Below, piece after piece: positions 1 through 7,622 of a stretch of DNA of 64,000 nucleotides. The DNA is from Olavius algarvensis Delta 4 endosymbiont. Lineage in GTDB: Bacteria; Desulfobacterota; Desulfobacteria; Desulfobacterales; CAJINA01. The DNA lies in contig CAJINA010000188.1 of assembly GCA_905176665.1 (NCBI GenBank), positions 1-64,000 of the forward strand. Reading direction: 5' to 3'. The position numbers and the translations under genes were made by a program. The notes below the pieces were generated by a model. The model saw nothing but the letters and a program-made list of their open reading frames with translations. It did no database searches and was not told the origin of the DNA. The first letter of the stretch is position 1. Each line of letters begins with the position of its first letter.

Positions 1-42
1 GGTAAAAAACGTCGAGAAGAATTGTCAAAGGAGGCCGCCTAA
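1..42 (+). CDS. 3' end of a gene cut by the window edge
   Basis: Frame 1 is open from the first base and ends in TAA at 40-42, giving a short charged tail (GKKRREELSKEAA). A lysine/arginine/glutamate-rich C-terminus of this kind is common in bacterial proteins. Only 13 codons are visible, so no family can be named and the open frame could be chance. Confidence 0.25.
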   Translation, partial: GKKRREELSKEAA

Positions 43-256
43 TAATCACTGACCCGAGAGGGCTGACTGTCCGGGAGGTCTTTGACTTTTACAACTTAGT
101 ATTAATACATAAAGCCGATAGTTTATGTTTTATGCTATCAACAGTTGGTTTCAAAGTAAATCGGTCACCATTAATAAAAGTGATGGGCATTTTCAATGAG
201 ATGACGATCTTTTCGGAAGATGTAGTCGATATACATGGCAGATTTCTGCCATGATC

Positions 257-429
257 CTGAACATATCGGATAGCTGAAAATTTTTTGAGATCTAAAACAT
301 ATCACCACCAAAATTGAAAACTATTGATCACCGATATATTCAGCCCTAATACCGTAGACTACGACCATAAGTGCTCAGGTATATGATTCAGCAAAAAGGC
401 GTGGATTATCTGATATAGTCCACGCCTTT
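257..429 (+). ncRNA. Structured RNA-like unit 1 ending in a hairpin
   Basis: A long-range stem pairs CTGAACATATCGG (257-269) with CCGATATATTCAG (331-343), 12 of 13 pairs. It is followed by the linker TACGACCATAAGTGCTCAGG (360-379) and a perfect 11-bp hairpin (395-405 with 419-429) whose loop carries GATATAG. The same order of stem, TACGACC linker and hairpin recurs just downstream at 434-597. No long ORF with a ribosome site lies here. The orientation is chosen from the downstream unit, whose hairpin ends in a T run. The repeated architecture suggests a small RNA or cis-acting structured RNA; the class is not recognised. Confidence 0.4.
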
Positions 430-433
430 GCCG

Positions 434-597
434 TATACAGATACCTGCTCTGTATATGCAGTTTTGACGACCTTGTGATATCTCCAACAAATCACAATCA
501 CCCACCCAGCATCGAAACTGCATAATACGACCATTAGTCCTGAGTTACGTCAAAAAACAAAAAGCGTGGGCTACCAGATATAGTCCCCGCTTTTTTG
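434..597 (+). ncRNA. Structured RNA-like unit 2 ending in an intrinsic terminator
   Basis: Three nested or adjacent stems are visible: ATACAGA/TCTGTAT (435-441 with 449-455), ATGCAGTTT/AAACTGCAT (456-464 with 515-523) and, inside the latter, TTGTGAT/ATCACAA (473-479 with 491-497). The linker TACGACCATTAGTCCTGAG (526-544) closely matches unit 1. It is followed by a hairpin (559-596) ending in TTTTTT, a typical intrinsic terminator. The terminator loops of both units share GATATAGTCC although the stems differ. The region looks like a duplicated small-RNA gene or a tandem leader. No known Rfam family is recognised from sequence alone. Confidence 0.45.
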
Positions 598-705
598 CAC
601 CTTTACTGCAGGGATTGCATTCGCGCATTACTGCTATGGTACTACACATATCAACCAGCAGGATCTTAAAGTTATAGTGCGCGATCATTGATTACTGCGC
701 GGATT

Positions 706-1974
706 TCATTCTCGAACCTGCCCGTCACCGAACACCACAAACTTGGTCGTGGTCAATTCCTTCAGGCCCATGGGGCCGAAGGCATGCAGTTTGGACGTAC
801 TGATGCCCATCTCCGCACCCAGCCCGAGTTGCCCGCCGTCATTGAAACGGGTGGATGCATTTACCAGCACGACGGATGAATCGATTTCCTGGACGAACTG
901 TCGGGCCCGGCCATAGTGATTGGTCACGATGGCCTCGGTATGGTTGGAACTGTAGGCGGCAATATGATCGCCGGCCTGGTGCATATCGTCTACAACTTTG
1001 ATGGCCACAATCAGATCGAGAAATTCGGCCGGCCAATCTGCTTCCTTAGCCGGCGTAATCTCCGGAAGAATTTCAAGGGTCCGCTCGCAGCCGCGCATCT
1101 CTACACCCGCCGCGGAGAACCTATCCGCCATGGCCGGTAAGAACTCGGAAGCTACATCCGCATGGACCAGGAGCGTCTCCATGGCATTGCACACGCCCGG
1201 CCGCTGAACTTTGGCATTGAAACCGATCTCAACGGCCATGTCCAGGTCTGCATCCGCATCCACATATACGTGGCAAACCCCCTTATAATGCTTGAGAACA
1301 GGAATTTTCGAATGGGCCACGACAAACCGAATGAGCCCTTCCCCACCCCGGGGAATGATCAAATCCACGTACTCTTCCTGTTCCAGCAGGATATTCACCG
1401 CCGCCCGGTCCCGAACGGGCACCACCTGCACGGCCCCTTCCGGCAGGCCGGCGTTAGCAAGGGCTTGCTGGATGATGGCGGCCAGTGCCTGGTTGGAATG
1501 CAGCGCTTCACTGCCGCCTCTCAAAATAGCGGCGTTGCCGGACTTTAAGCAAAGGCCGGCCGCATCGATGGTCACATTCGGCCGGGACTCATAAATAATA
1601 CCAATGACCCCCAGCGGTATCCGTACCCGGGAAACCTCGAGCCCGTTGGGCCGCAGGGTGGTTTCATCCGCTGTGCCCACCGGGTCGGATAGACCGGCAA
1701 CCTCCCGCAGACCTTGGGCCATGGAATGGATCGTGGCGTCCGTGATGGCCAGGCGATCGATCATGGCGTCACTGAGGCCCCTGTCGCGGGCGTAAGCCAA
1801 ATCACGGGCATTTCCCGATTTGATGCGCTTGGCTTCGCTTTCAACCGCAGCGGCAATGGCCAGCAGGACCTGATTTTTAAGTTCGGAGGGGCAACGGGCC
1901 AGTTCCCGGGTGGCCGCCCGCGCCGCCCGCGCCATTTCTATGATCGTCATCTCAATCGTCATGGTTTCACGCAC
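706..1974 (-). CDS. proA: Glutamate-5-semialdehyde dehydrogenase (gamma-glutamyl phosphate reductase)
   Basis: Catalyses the NADPH-dependent reduction of gamma-glutamyl phosphate to glutamate 5-semialdehyde, the second step of proline synthesis, in the cytosol. The 422-residue frame spans the whole aldehyde-dehydrogenase-like family, including the region GRPGVCNAMETLL around the catalytic cysteine and the conserved C-terminal part ending in GLKELTTTKFVVFG. It starts 17 bp after the proB stop, so the two are one operon. The outermost start is GTG at 1974; ATG codons at 1962 and 1950 are alternatives, and none has a clear Shine-Dalgarno sequence, so the start is uncertain by a few codons. Confidence 0.95.
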   Translation of the reverse strand: MRETMTIEMTIIEMARAARAATRELARCPSELKNQVLLAIAAAVESEAKRIKSGNARDLAYARDRGLSDAMIDRLAITDATIHSMAQGLREVAGLSDPVGTADETTLRPNGLEVSRVRIPLGVIGIIYESRPNVTIDAAGLCLKSGNAAILRGGSEALHSNQALAAIIQQALANAGLPEGAVQVVPVRDRAAVNILLEQEEYVDLIIPRGGEGLIRFVVAHSKIPVLKHYKGVCHVYVDADADLDMAVEIGFNAKVQRPGVCNAMETLLVHADVASEFLPAMADRFSAAGVEMRGCERTLEILPEITPAKEADWPAEFLDLIVAIKVVDDMHQAGDHIAAYSSNHTEAIVTNHYGRARQFVQEIDSSVVLVNASTRFNDGGQLGLGAEMGISTSKLHAFGPMGLKELTTTKFVVFGDGQVRE

Positions 1975-1991
1975 ACCGGAAATCCCGGTGC

Positions 1992-3122
1992 CTACTCCTT
2001 GTAGGTGAGGGCCAGGTTATCCCTGTGAATGACTTCATCGTAAGGTTTTTCACCGAGGCACTGTTCAACGGCATCTGTTTTCAAACCCTTGATTTTCTGG
2101 ATATCCGCGGCACTGTAATTGACCAGGCCGGTCCCGATATCCACGCCCGCCGGGATTTTCAGGGTCACCGGGGCACCTTTCCGAAAATCACCTTCCACGG
2201 CGACAATCCCACTGGGCAGCAGGCTCTTCCCATTGCCCATGATCGCATCCGCCGCGCCCGCATCGATTTGGATGGCACCCTTCGGTTTCAACGTATAGGC
2301 AATCCAGCTCTTACGGCTGGCAAGCCGTTCTCCGCGGGGTACAAAGAAAGTACCGACCGTATCCCCCAGCATCAGGGTTCTCAAGATATCCGGGCTACTG
2401 CCGTTGGCGATCACCATGGGCACACCGGCTGCGGTCACTTTCCGAGCGGCTTGGATCTTGCTGGACATACCGCCCCGCCCAAGGGGGCCGGGAATATCGC
2501 TGGCCATTTTTTCGACTTCACTATCAAGCACGGCAATTTCCGGAATGAGCCGGGCATCGGCATGCACCCGCGGATCCCGGGTAAAAAGACCGTCGATATC
2601 GGTCAGCAGGATCAGCGGGTCGGCATCCATCAGCAGGGTGATCATGGCCGCCAGGTTATCGTTATCGCCGACTTTGATCTCTTCTACCATGACCGTATCG
2701 TTCTCGTTGATCACGGGCACCACCTGCCAGTCGATAAGGGTATTCAGGGTATTGCGGCCATTGAGGTAGCGCTGTCGGTCATCGAGATCTTCGCTGGTCA
2801 GGAGGATTTGGGCAACTTTGCGGCCATATACGTGAAAGGCCTTCTCATATTCCCGGATGAGACCAGCCTGCCCTACCGCTGATATCGCCTGGCGCTTGGG
2901 GATCTCATCCGGACGACGCGTCAACCCAATCTTGGTCATACCCGAAGCCATTGCGCCTGAAGACACCAGAATCACTTCCCGGCCGCCATCCATCAATTCA
3001 CTGATCTGCCCACTCAAGGCATACATCACCGGTAGGTTGAGCCCCTGCGCCTTGGTCAGCACATTGGAACCTACTTTTACAACCAGGCGTTTGGCGCTTG
3101 TGAAATGGCTTTCGCGTTTCAT
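1992..3122 (-). CDS. proB: Glutamate 5-kinase with PUA domain
   Basis: Phosphorylates glutamate to gamma-glutamyl phosphate, the committed and usually proline-inhibited step of proline synthesis. The N-terminal amino-acid-kinase domain (about residues 8-265) shows VVKVGSNVLT, SSGAMASGM and the substrate loop INENDTVMVEEIKVGDNDNL. The C-terminal part (about 285-370) is a PUA domain (IDAGAADAIMGNGKSLLPSG). The length of 376 matches PUA-containing ProB. It is first in the proBA operon and is divergent from the RelA/SpoT-like gene, with about 300 bp between them. A perfect CCGGCC/GGCCGG hairpin (3161-3176) lies in its upstream region. Confidence 0.95.
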   Translation of the reverse strand: MKRESHFTSAKRLVVKVGSNVLTKAQGLNLPVMYALSGQISELMDGGREVILVSSGAMASGMTKIGLTRRPDEIPKRQAISAVGQAGLIREYEKAFHVYGRKVAQILLTSEDLDDRQRYLNGRNTLNTLIDWQVVPVINENDTVMVEEIKVGDNDNLAAMITLLMDADPLILLTDIDGLFTRDPRVHADARLIPEIAVLDSEVEKMASDIPGPLGRGGMSSKIQAARKVTAAGVPMVIANGSSPDILRTLMLGDTVGTFFVPRGERLASRKSWIAYTLKPKGAIQIDAGAADAIMGNGKSLLPSGIVAVEGDFRKGAPVTLKIPAGVDIGTGLVNYSAADIQKIKGLKTDAVEQCLGEKPYDEVIHRDNLALTYKE

Positions 3123-3429
3123 ATGGCGGCTAAATTCAATACAACCTATTCAAAAAATATCCGGCCCCAAGGCCGGTTGATAAAGCTGACCTTTTGCATT
3201 ACTGAATCGCCTGGGGGTTGTCAAGCGCAGATCATAGCCGGCTTTCGACCTGCCAGGGCTCTGGATTTCGCCCCATTACCAGTCCCTGGCCAGCCGTGCC
3301 TTACGGCCGGCGGTTCCTTTTATACAAGTGCTGATAATACCCCGATTGTCCCTCCGACTGACTTTTTACACGTCCCAACCTGCGGTTGCCGGTTGCCGCC
3401 ATCCGGAAAATGCGGTATTGATACGGGCC
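3123..3429. other. Intergenic region between divergent proB and rel-like genes
   Basis: About 307 bp. It contains the small GC-rich hairpin CCGGCC-CCAA-GGCCGG at 3161-3176 on the proB side. No convincing promoter pair or small ORF with a ribosome site was seen. An open frame extends the rel-like gene back to 3328, but without a good start. Confidence 0.4.
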
Positions 3430-5535
3430 ATGGAGAACTATCGAACATATCTGGCCGGCTATGTGGACGATAACCTGCCGGAAAACGAGATAGTCTTCAC
3501 AGCCCTGGATTTTGCAGTGAGACTGCATGCCGGCCAGAAGCGCAAATCCAACGAACCCTACATCATCCATCCCCTGTCGGTAGCCCAGATTCTCAGTCAG
3601 GACCTGGGTGTCCGCGACCCCCTGATCCTCGCATCGGCGCTATTACATGATGTGGTGGAAGATGTGCCGGACATCTCCCTGGATGATATCCAGCAAGAAT
3701 TCGGAAATGTTGTCGCCGAACTGGTGGACGGCTGCACCAAGATGTCCCTGCAGCGTCTGGACCGGACGACGCTTGTGGATTTAACGCACAGTAAACTACT
3801 GCTCAGTTCCAGCCGCCGTCTGGGGATCTTGCTGATTAAAATGGCGGACCGGTTGCATAATATCAAAACTCTTGAGTTTTCAAAAAAGTCAAAGCAACGC
3901 CGCATTGCCCTGGAAACAATCGAAATTTACGCTCCGCTGGCAGCTAAATTAAATCTCTTCTCACTAAAACGCGAGTTGTTCCAGCTCGCGCTTCCGTATT
4001 TATACCCCAAAAAAAGTAAAAGGCTGCTTAATGCCACCCGTGAGATCCTGAACTCGCCCGAAGTATTTGAAATTCAGCGGGCCATCCGCCAGGCCCTGAC
4101 CGATTTTCACTGTTCGTTTACTATTCGCCCCCGCGCAAAGAGCCTGAGCTCATATTACTCGCCTGTCAAACGCACCCTTGAAGTGGGCAATACGGAAAAC
4201 CAGGTTGATTTTACCGTAACCCTGGAAACGGACAATTATCTGGATTGTTACACGGCCCTGGGAATGGTGGCGAACCTTTTTCCACCGGTTCCCAGGACCA
4301 TCCGGGATTTCATCGCCACCCCCAAAGCCAATGGCTACCAAAGCATCCACATTCGCATCAGCATTAACGCCAAAGAGTTTCTCATCAAAATCAGGACTGA
4401 AGAAATGGCCACCGCTGCTCGCCAGGGCGTCTTGAGTCAATACGATATTAACCAGTCGGTCGGTGATCGCTATGCCCAGGAAATCAGCGAACTGTTCAAA
4501 GACATCGGTGAATATGGCGGACCGGCGCACCAACGCAAAGATCTCATTCGCTTGGCGGAATCCAATGAGATCTTTATCCTGACGCCCAAGGGCGACGTGC
4601 ACTATCTACCCCGGGGCAGTATTGTTTTGGACTTCGCCTATAGAATCCACTCCAACCTCGGTGATTACTGCCGGGGCGCGGTCATCAACGGAGATCTCAA
4701 ACCGTTGACCGAACGTCTGAAAGACGGCGACAAGGTCGAGATCCTGACCTTCCCGGACACCATCGATGCGGACCCGGATCTAGAACGGTTGTGCCAGTCC
4801 CCCCGGGCCAAGAGTGCCGTGAACAAATCGCTCCAAAAAAAGCGACGCCGTTACGCCCGTCGAATCGGAAAGGAACTTCTTGTGCAGGAAATTCAGCGGG
4901 CCGGCCTGGCGGAAACGTTTCTGGACAGTGAATCCCTGCGGCTATTTTTAGAATTTAAAAATATTGAAGATCTCGGGCAGATGTTTACCCACATCGGGCA
5001 GGACCTGCTCTCTCCGCAGGAGATCTTATATTACGCCGAGAGCTCAAGAACTAAATCGCCACAGCCGGACCACCAACCCAGCACTATTCGGATCGCCGGT
5101 TTGAAACGGGGGATTCACAAGTTTTCCAATTGCTGCCGCCCACATCCCGGACAGGATTCGATTGTGGCGGCCTTGAGTGAGCGGGGGGTGGCGTTCCACC
5201 TGCAATCTTGCCGCAGCCTCGCCACGCGACACGGCCTGGGACCGGAAGAACTGCCGCGGGTGGTCTGGGATTTTAATTCGCAGTGGCAGATCCCGTTAAA
5301 ATTCGATGTCCGGGTGCGGGGTAAATCGCTGGCAGACAGTATCATGCTTTTGGGCCTCATCCCCAAGGGCTTGGAGATTCTACAGATCGAAAACGCCAGT
5401 AACCGTCGCAACATTCCCGACACCCTGATTTCCCTGAAATTGAGAAATTTCAAAGAAGCCCACGACTTCTTCGCCTGTTTTAAAACCACCGCCATCGCCA
5501 TCAAGGGCTACGGCCGCGAACTCTATCGGCCGTAG
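3430..5535 (+). CDS. RelA/SpoT-family protein, probable (p)ppGpp hydrolase with degenerate synthetase
   Basis: Long RSH architecture: HD hydrolase (about 20-180), synthetase-like region (about 225-350), TGS (about 375-440) and a C-terminal cysteine-containing/ACT-like region with FSNCCRPHPGQD. The hydrolase motifs are intact (YIIHP, LLHDVVED, ELVDGCTK). In the synthetase part NGYQSIH is kept, but the catalytic glutamate of the usual E-x-Q-I-R-T motif reads LIKIRT, and the arginine of the usual D-x-x-A-x-R strand is lost. By-eye alignment therefore suggests a hydrolase-only or regulatory paralogue of the alarmone enzymes. The ATG at 3430 gives the family's usual N-terminus; the frame is open back to 3328. 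Length is about 701 residues. Confidence 0.85.
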   Translation: MENYRTYLAGYVDDNLPENEIVFTALDFAVRLHAGQKRKSNEPYIIHPLSVAQILSQDLGVRDPLILASALLHDVVEDVPDISLDDIQQEFGNVVAELVDGCTKMSLQRLDRTTLVDLTHSKLLLSSSRRLGILLIKMADRLHNIKTLEFSKKSKQRRIALETIEIYAPLAAKLNLFSLKRELFQLALPYLYPKKSKRLLNATREILNSPEVFEIQRAIRQALTDFHCSFTIRPRAKSLSSYYSPVKRTLEVGNTENQVDFTVTLETDNYLDCYTALGMVANLFPPVPRTIRDFIATPKANGYQSIHIRISINAKEFLIKIRTEEMATAARQGVLSQYDINQSVGDRYAQEISELFKDIGEYGGPAHQRKDLIRLAESNEIFILTPKGDVHYLPRGSIVLDFAYRIHSNLGDYCRGAVINGDLKPLTERLKDGDKVEILTFPDTIDADPDLERLCQSPRAKSAVNKSLQKKRRRYARRIGKELLVQEIQRAGLAETFLDSESLRLFLEFKNIEDLGQMFTHIGQDLLSPQEILYYAESSRTKSPQPDHQPSTIRIAGLKRGIHKFSNCCRPHPGQDSIVAALSERGVAFHLQSCRSLATRHGLGPEELPRVVWDFNSQWQIPLKFDVRVRGKSLADSIMLLGLIPKGLEILQIENASNRRNIPDTLISLKLRNFKEAHDFFACFKTTAIAIKGYGRELYRP

Positions 5536-5711
5536 ACAAGACTGTTCATATTATATCTCCGAGAATGCTACTGTCACTGCGAAGGCGCGCCATCTGGCGG
5601 CTAAGTATCGCGATCTTGGTTCTGAGAGGTAGGATAGAATCAAGTCGATGAATCAACTCTCAACACATTTCTCGGCAAGAGTGTGAGTTTAAAAACATAT
5701 TCTAATAAGGA

Positions 5712-5857
5712 AGCGCCTATTCACAGGTGGTAGATTTTGGTTCAGAGTAAGGCTTGAGCACTTTTGAGACCGCAGGCATAGCAGACGCTATGTCGAGGAT
5801 CTCGAAAGGGCAAAAACGCCGCTCTGGGCCAAAAGATGCCATCTGTGAATGGGCGCT
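5712..5857. repeat. Palindromic element, copy A
   Basis: A 146-bp element. The left arm AGCGCCTATTCACAGGTGG (5712-5730) is inverted at the right end as CCATCTGTGAATGGGCGCT (5839-5857), 17 of 19 positions matching. Inside the arms it begins TTTTGGTTC and ends GGGCCAAAAGA, a signature shared with the copies near 16.0, 40.4, 42.8 and 46.6 kb. The last two bases overlap the TAG stop of the adenylate cyclase gene, which reads leftward from 5858. Together with unremarkable sequence from 5536 it fills the gap after the rel-like gene. Confidence 0.75.
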
Positions 5858-7310
5858 AGTTGGCTTGTTCCATCCACTGCTTCAGTATATCCCGATCCGC
5901 CTTACTGATGGACGTTATCCGCATCTGATGCACCATTTTACCGTTCTGCGATTCCTGGGAAAGCACCTTGGCATAGATATCTCCGAAACAATGGGCGTCC
6001 ACGCAGAACTCAAATACCAGTTTGATATTGGTCAAAGGCGCCAATGGCTTATTCATCTCAGCCGCCAGGAAATCCCGTCCCAGGGTAACCGTCTCCCCGC
6101 GAATGGCTACCTCAGCAACTTTTTTGTCCTCGACTGGCCAGCATTGAAACGGCAATGCCAGGGGCACATCCTGCTGATTGTCCATGACGGTATTAAAGCG
6201 CAGGTTATAGGGCGGACCAATTGCCGTAACCGGGTAGTAAACAAGCGGCGCTTTGACACCTTTCATCATAACGGTCCGGGCAGACTCAGCCGTCACCAGG
6301 TGGCTCACCTGCTCGTAAGTCGATAGTCCCACCAGTACCTGGCCGCCGACACTGTCGGATTCGATACGGGAAGCAATGTTCACGGGGGCACCGACAATGC
6401 CGTATTTCAGTCGCATCTCCGATCCAATGTTTCCCGCAATCACCGTACCGGTGTTGATGCCGATGCCCATTTCCAGAGGGGGAAAATCCTCCTTTACAAT
6501 TTCATTGTTCAATTGCATCAGGGCTTTTTGCATGGCCATACCGCAGGCCACGGCCCGAGCCGCATCGTCGGGCATGGGTTCCGGCACGCCGAACACCACC
6601 AGGATGGCATCCCCGATAAATTCGTCAATCATACCGCCATATGTTTGGATGACCTCGGTCATCTTCTGCAAATAGCGGTTCAACAGCTCCATCAGCTGTT
6701 CCGGATCCCGTTCTTCGGACAGGGTGGTGAATCCCCTCAAATCGGACATTAAAATGGTGACCGTGGCCCGCCGCCCGCCGACATTACGGCCCTCCGGAGA
6801 CGCCAGGATCTCTTCCACAACCTCCTTGGACAGGTAGCGCCCAAAGGTGGCCCGAATGAAATCTACCAGAGCCAGGCGTTCCCGGGACACCGTGAGTATA
6901 TTTGCCAGAAGTTCCTTGCGGGTCGAGACAATCTCCCCGATCTCCCGCGGGGTGCGGGCCGGCAGGTTCACCCGCTGGTCTTCTTCGCCGTCTTCCTTGA
7001 AGCGGCGATTCGCCTCGGTGATCATTTCAAGCGGCGAGATGATTTTACGATCCAGAAAACGCCTGAGGGTAATCATCATGAATCCGATGATGATAGCCAC
7101 CAGGACAACAATGCGGAGCGTATACCAGAGAAGATCCGTGATGTCGGTCATATCCACAACAAACCGATAGCCGACCGACCAAACCAGCAAGATCCCTTCG
7201 ATTATTAGGATTCGGATAAAAATCCCATTCAGGAGCACTTCACGGACACCTTTATAGCCAGTACCGGATTTAGTGGGATAGGTTGTGCGTCCAGTATCTG
7301 AATGTCCCAT
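5856..7310 (-). CDS. Membrane class III adenylate cyclase with PilZ-like C-terminal domain
   Basis: About 484 residues. Two transmembrane helices enclose a short loop (about residues 25-80), followed by a HAMP-like segment (PLEMITEANRRF) and a class III cyclase domain (about 165-340). The metal-binding aspartates lie in MSDLRGFTTLSE and EFIGDAILVVFG, and the transition-state Asn/Arg in GAPVNIASRIES. The last ~130 residues resemble a PilZ-type beta domain, though weakly. It probably makes cAMP at the inner membrane. The next gene in the group encodes a cyclic-nucleotide-binding domain, so this may be its source of signal. The start at 7310 is set by a strong AGGAGGGGGG ribosome site; the open frame reaches 7379. 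Its stop codon is shared with repeat copy A. Confidence 0.85.
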   Translation of the reverse strand: MGHSDTGRTTYPTKSGTGYKGVREVLLNGIFIRILIIEGILLVWSVGYRFVVDMTDITDLLWYTLRIVVLVAIIIGFMMITLRRFLDRKIISPLEMITEANRRFKEDGEEDQRVNLPARTPREIGEIVSTRKELLANILTVSRERLALVDFIRATFGRYLSKEVVEEILASPEGRNVGGRRATVTILMSDLRGFTTLSEERDPEQLMELLNRYLQKMTEVIQTYGGMIDEFIGDAILVVFGVPEPMPDDAARAVACGMAMQKALMQLNNEIVKEDFPPLEMGIGINTGTVIAGNIGSEMRLKYGIVGAPVNIASRIESDSVGGQVLVGLSTYEQVSHLVTAESARTVMMKGVKAPLVYYPVTAIGPPYNLRFNTVMDNQQDVPLALPFQCWPVEDKKVAEVAIRGETVTLGRDFLAAEMNKPLAPLTNIKLVFEFCVDAHCFGDIYAKVLSQESQNGKMVHQMRITSISKADRDILKQWMEQAN

Positions 7311-7622
7311 ATCCCCCCTCCTCACGTTTGCTGTTTTACGGTATAGAGTATTGTCGCATAGCGCGCACAAACCTTTCAAACGGTTTTCAAGTAACGTCTG
7401 ATCAACAGTGGCAATCGGTTGAAACAGAAAATGAAAATGCCGGCGCCGCGGCCTCCGGATGAAGCCAACCTCATGCTAATCACTCAATAATTTTAATCTT
7501 CTGGAAAGTTCAGGGAGCGCTGCAGAGCAGTTTGCCGCCGGTCTTGGAAGTCGCCTTTATTGATTCCAGAGCCGAGCAATTCTGCTGGAAGCTGAATATG
7601 CTGGTCCTTTTTGCGAAGACGG
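7311..7622. other. Intergenic region upstream of the cyclase gene
   Basis: About 312 bp between the cyclase start and the stop of the large membrane protein encoded upstream of it. No gene, terminator or repeat was recognised. The only notable site is the purine-rich ribosome-binding site of the cyclase gene at its left edge. Confidence 0.4.

Noticed and set aside
2025..2882. 285-codon open frame on the plus strand across proB
   Set aside because: Antisense of a well-supported gene, no ribosome site and a composition typical of a shadow frame.
5754..6326. 190-codon plus-strand frame starting in copy A
   Set aside because: Antisense of the cyclase gene and shared only because the repeat carries an open frame; the same start is seen in copy F.
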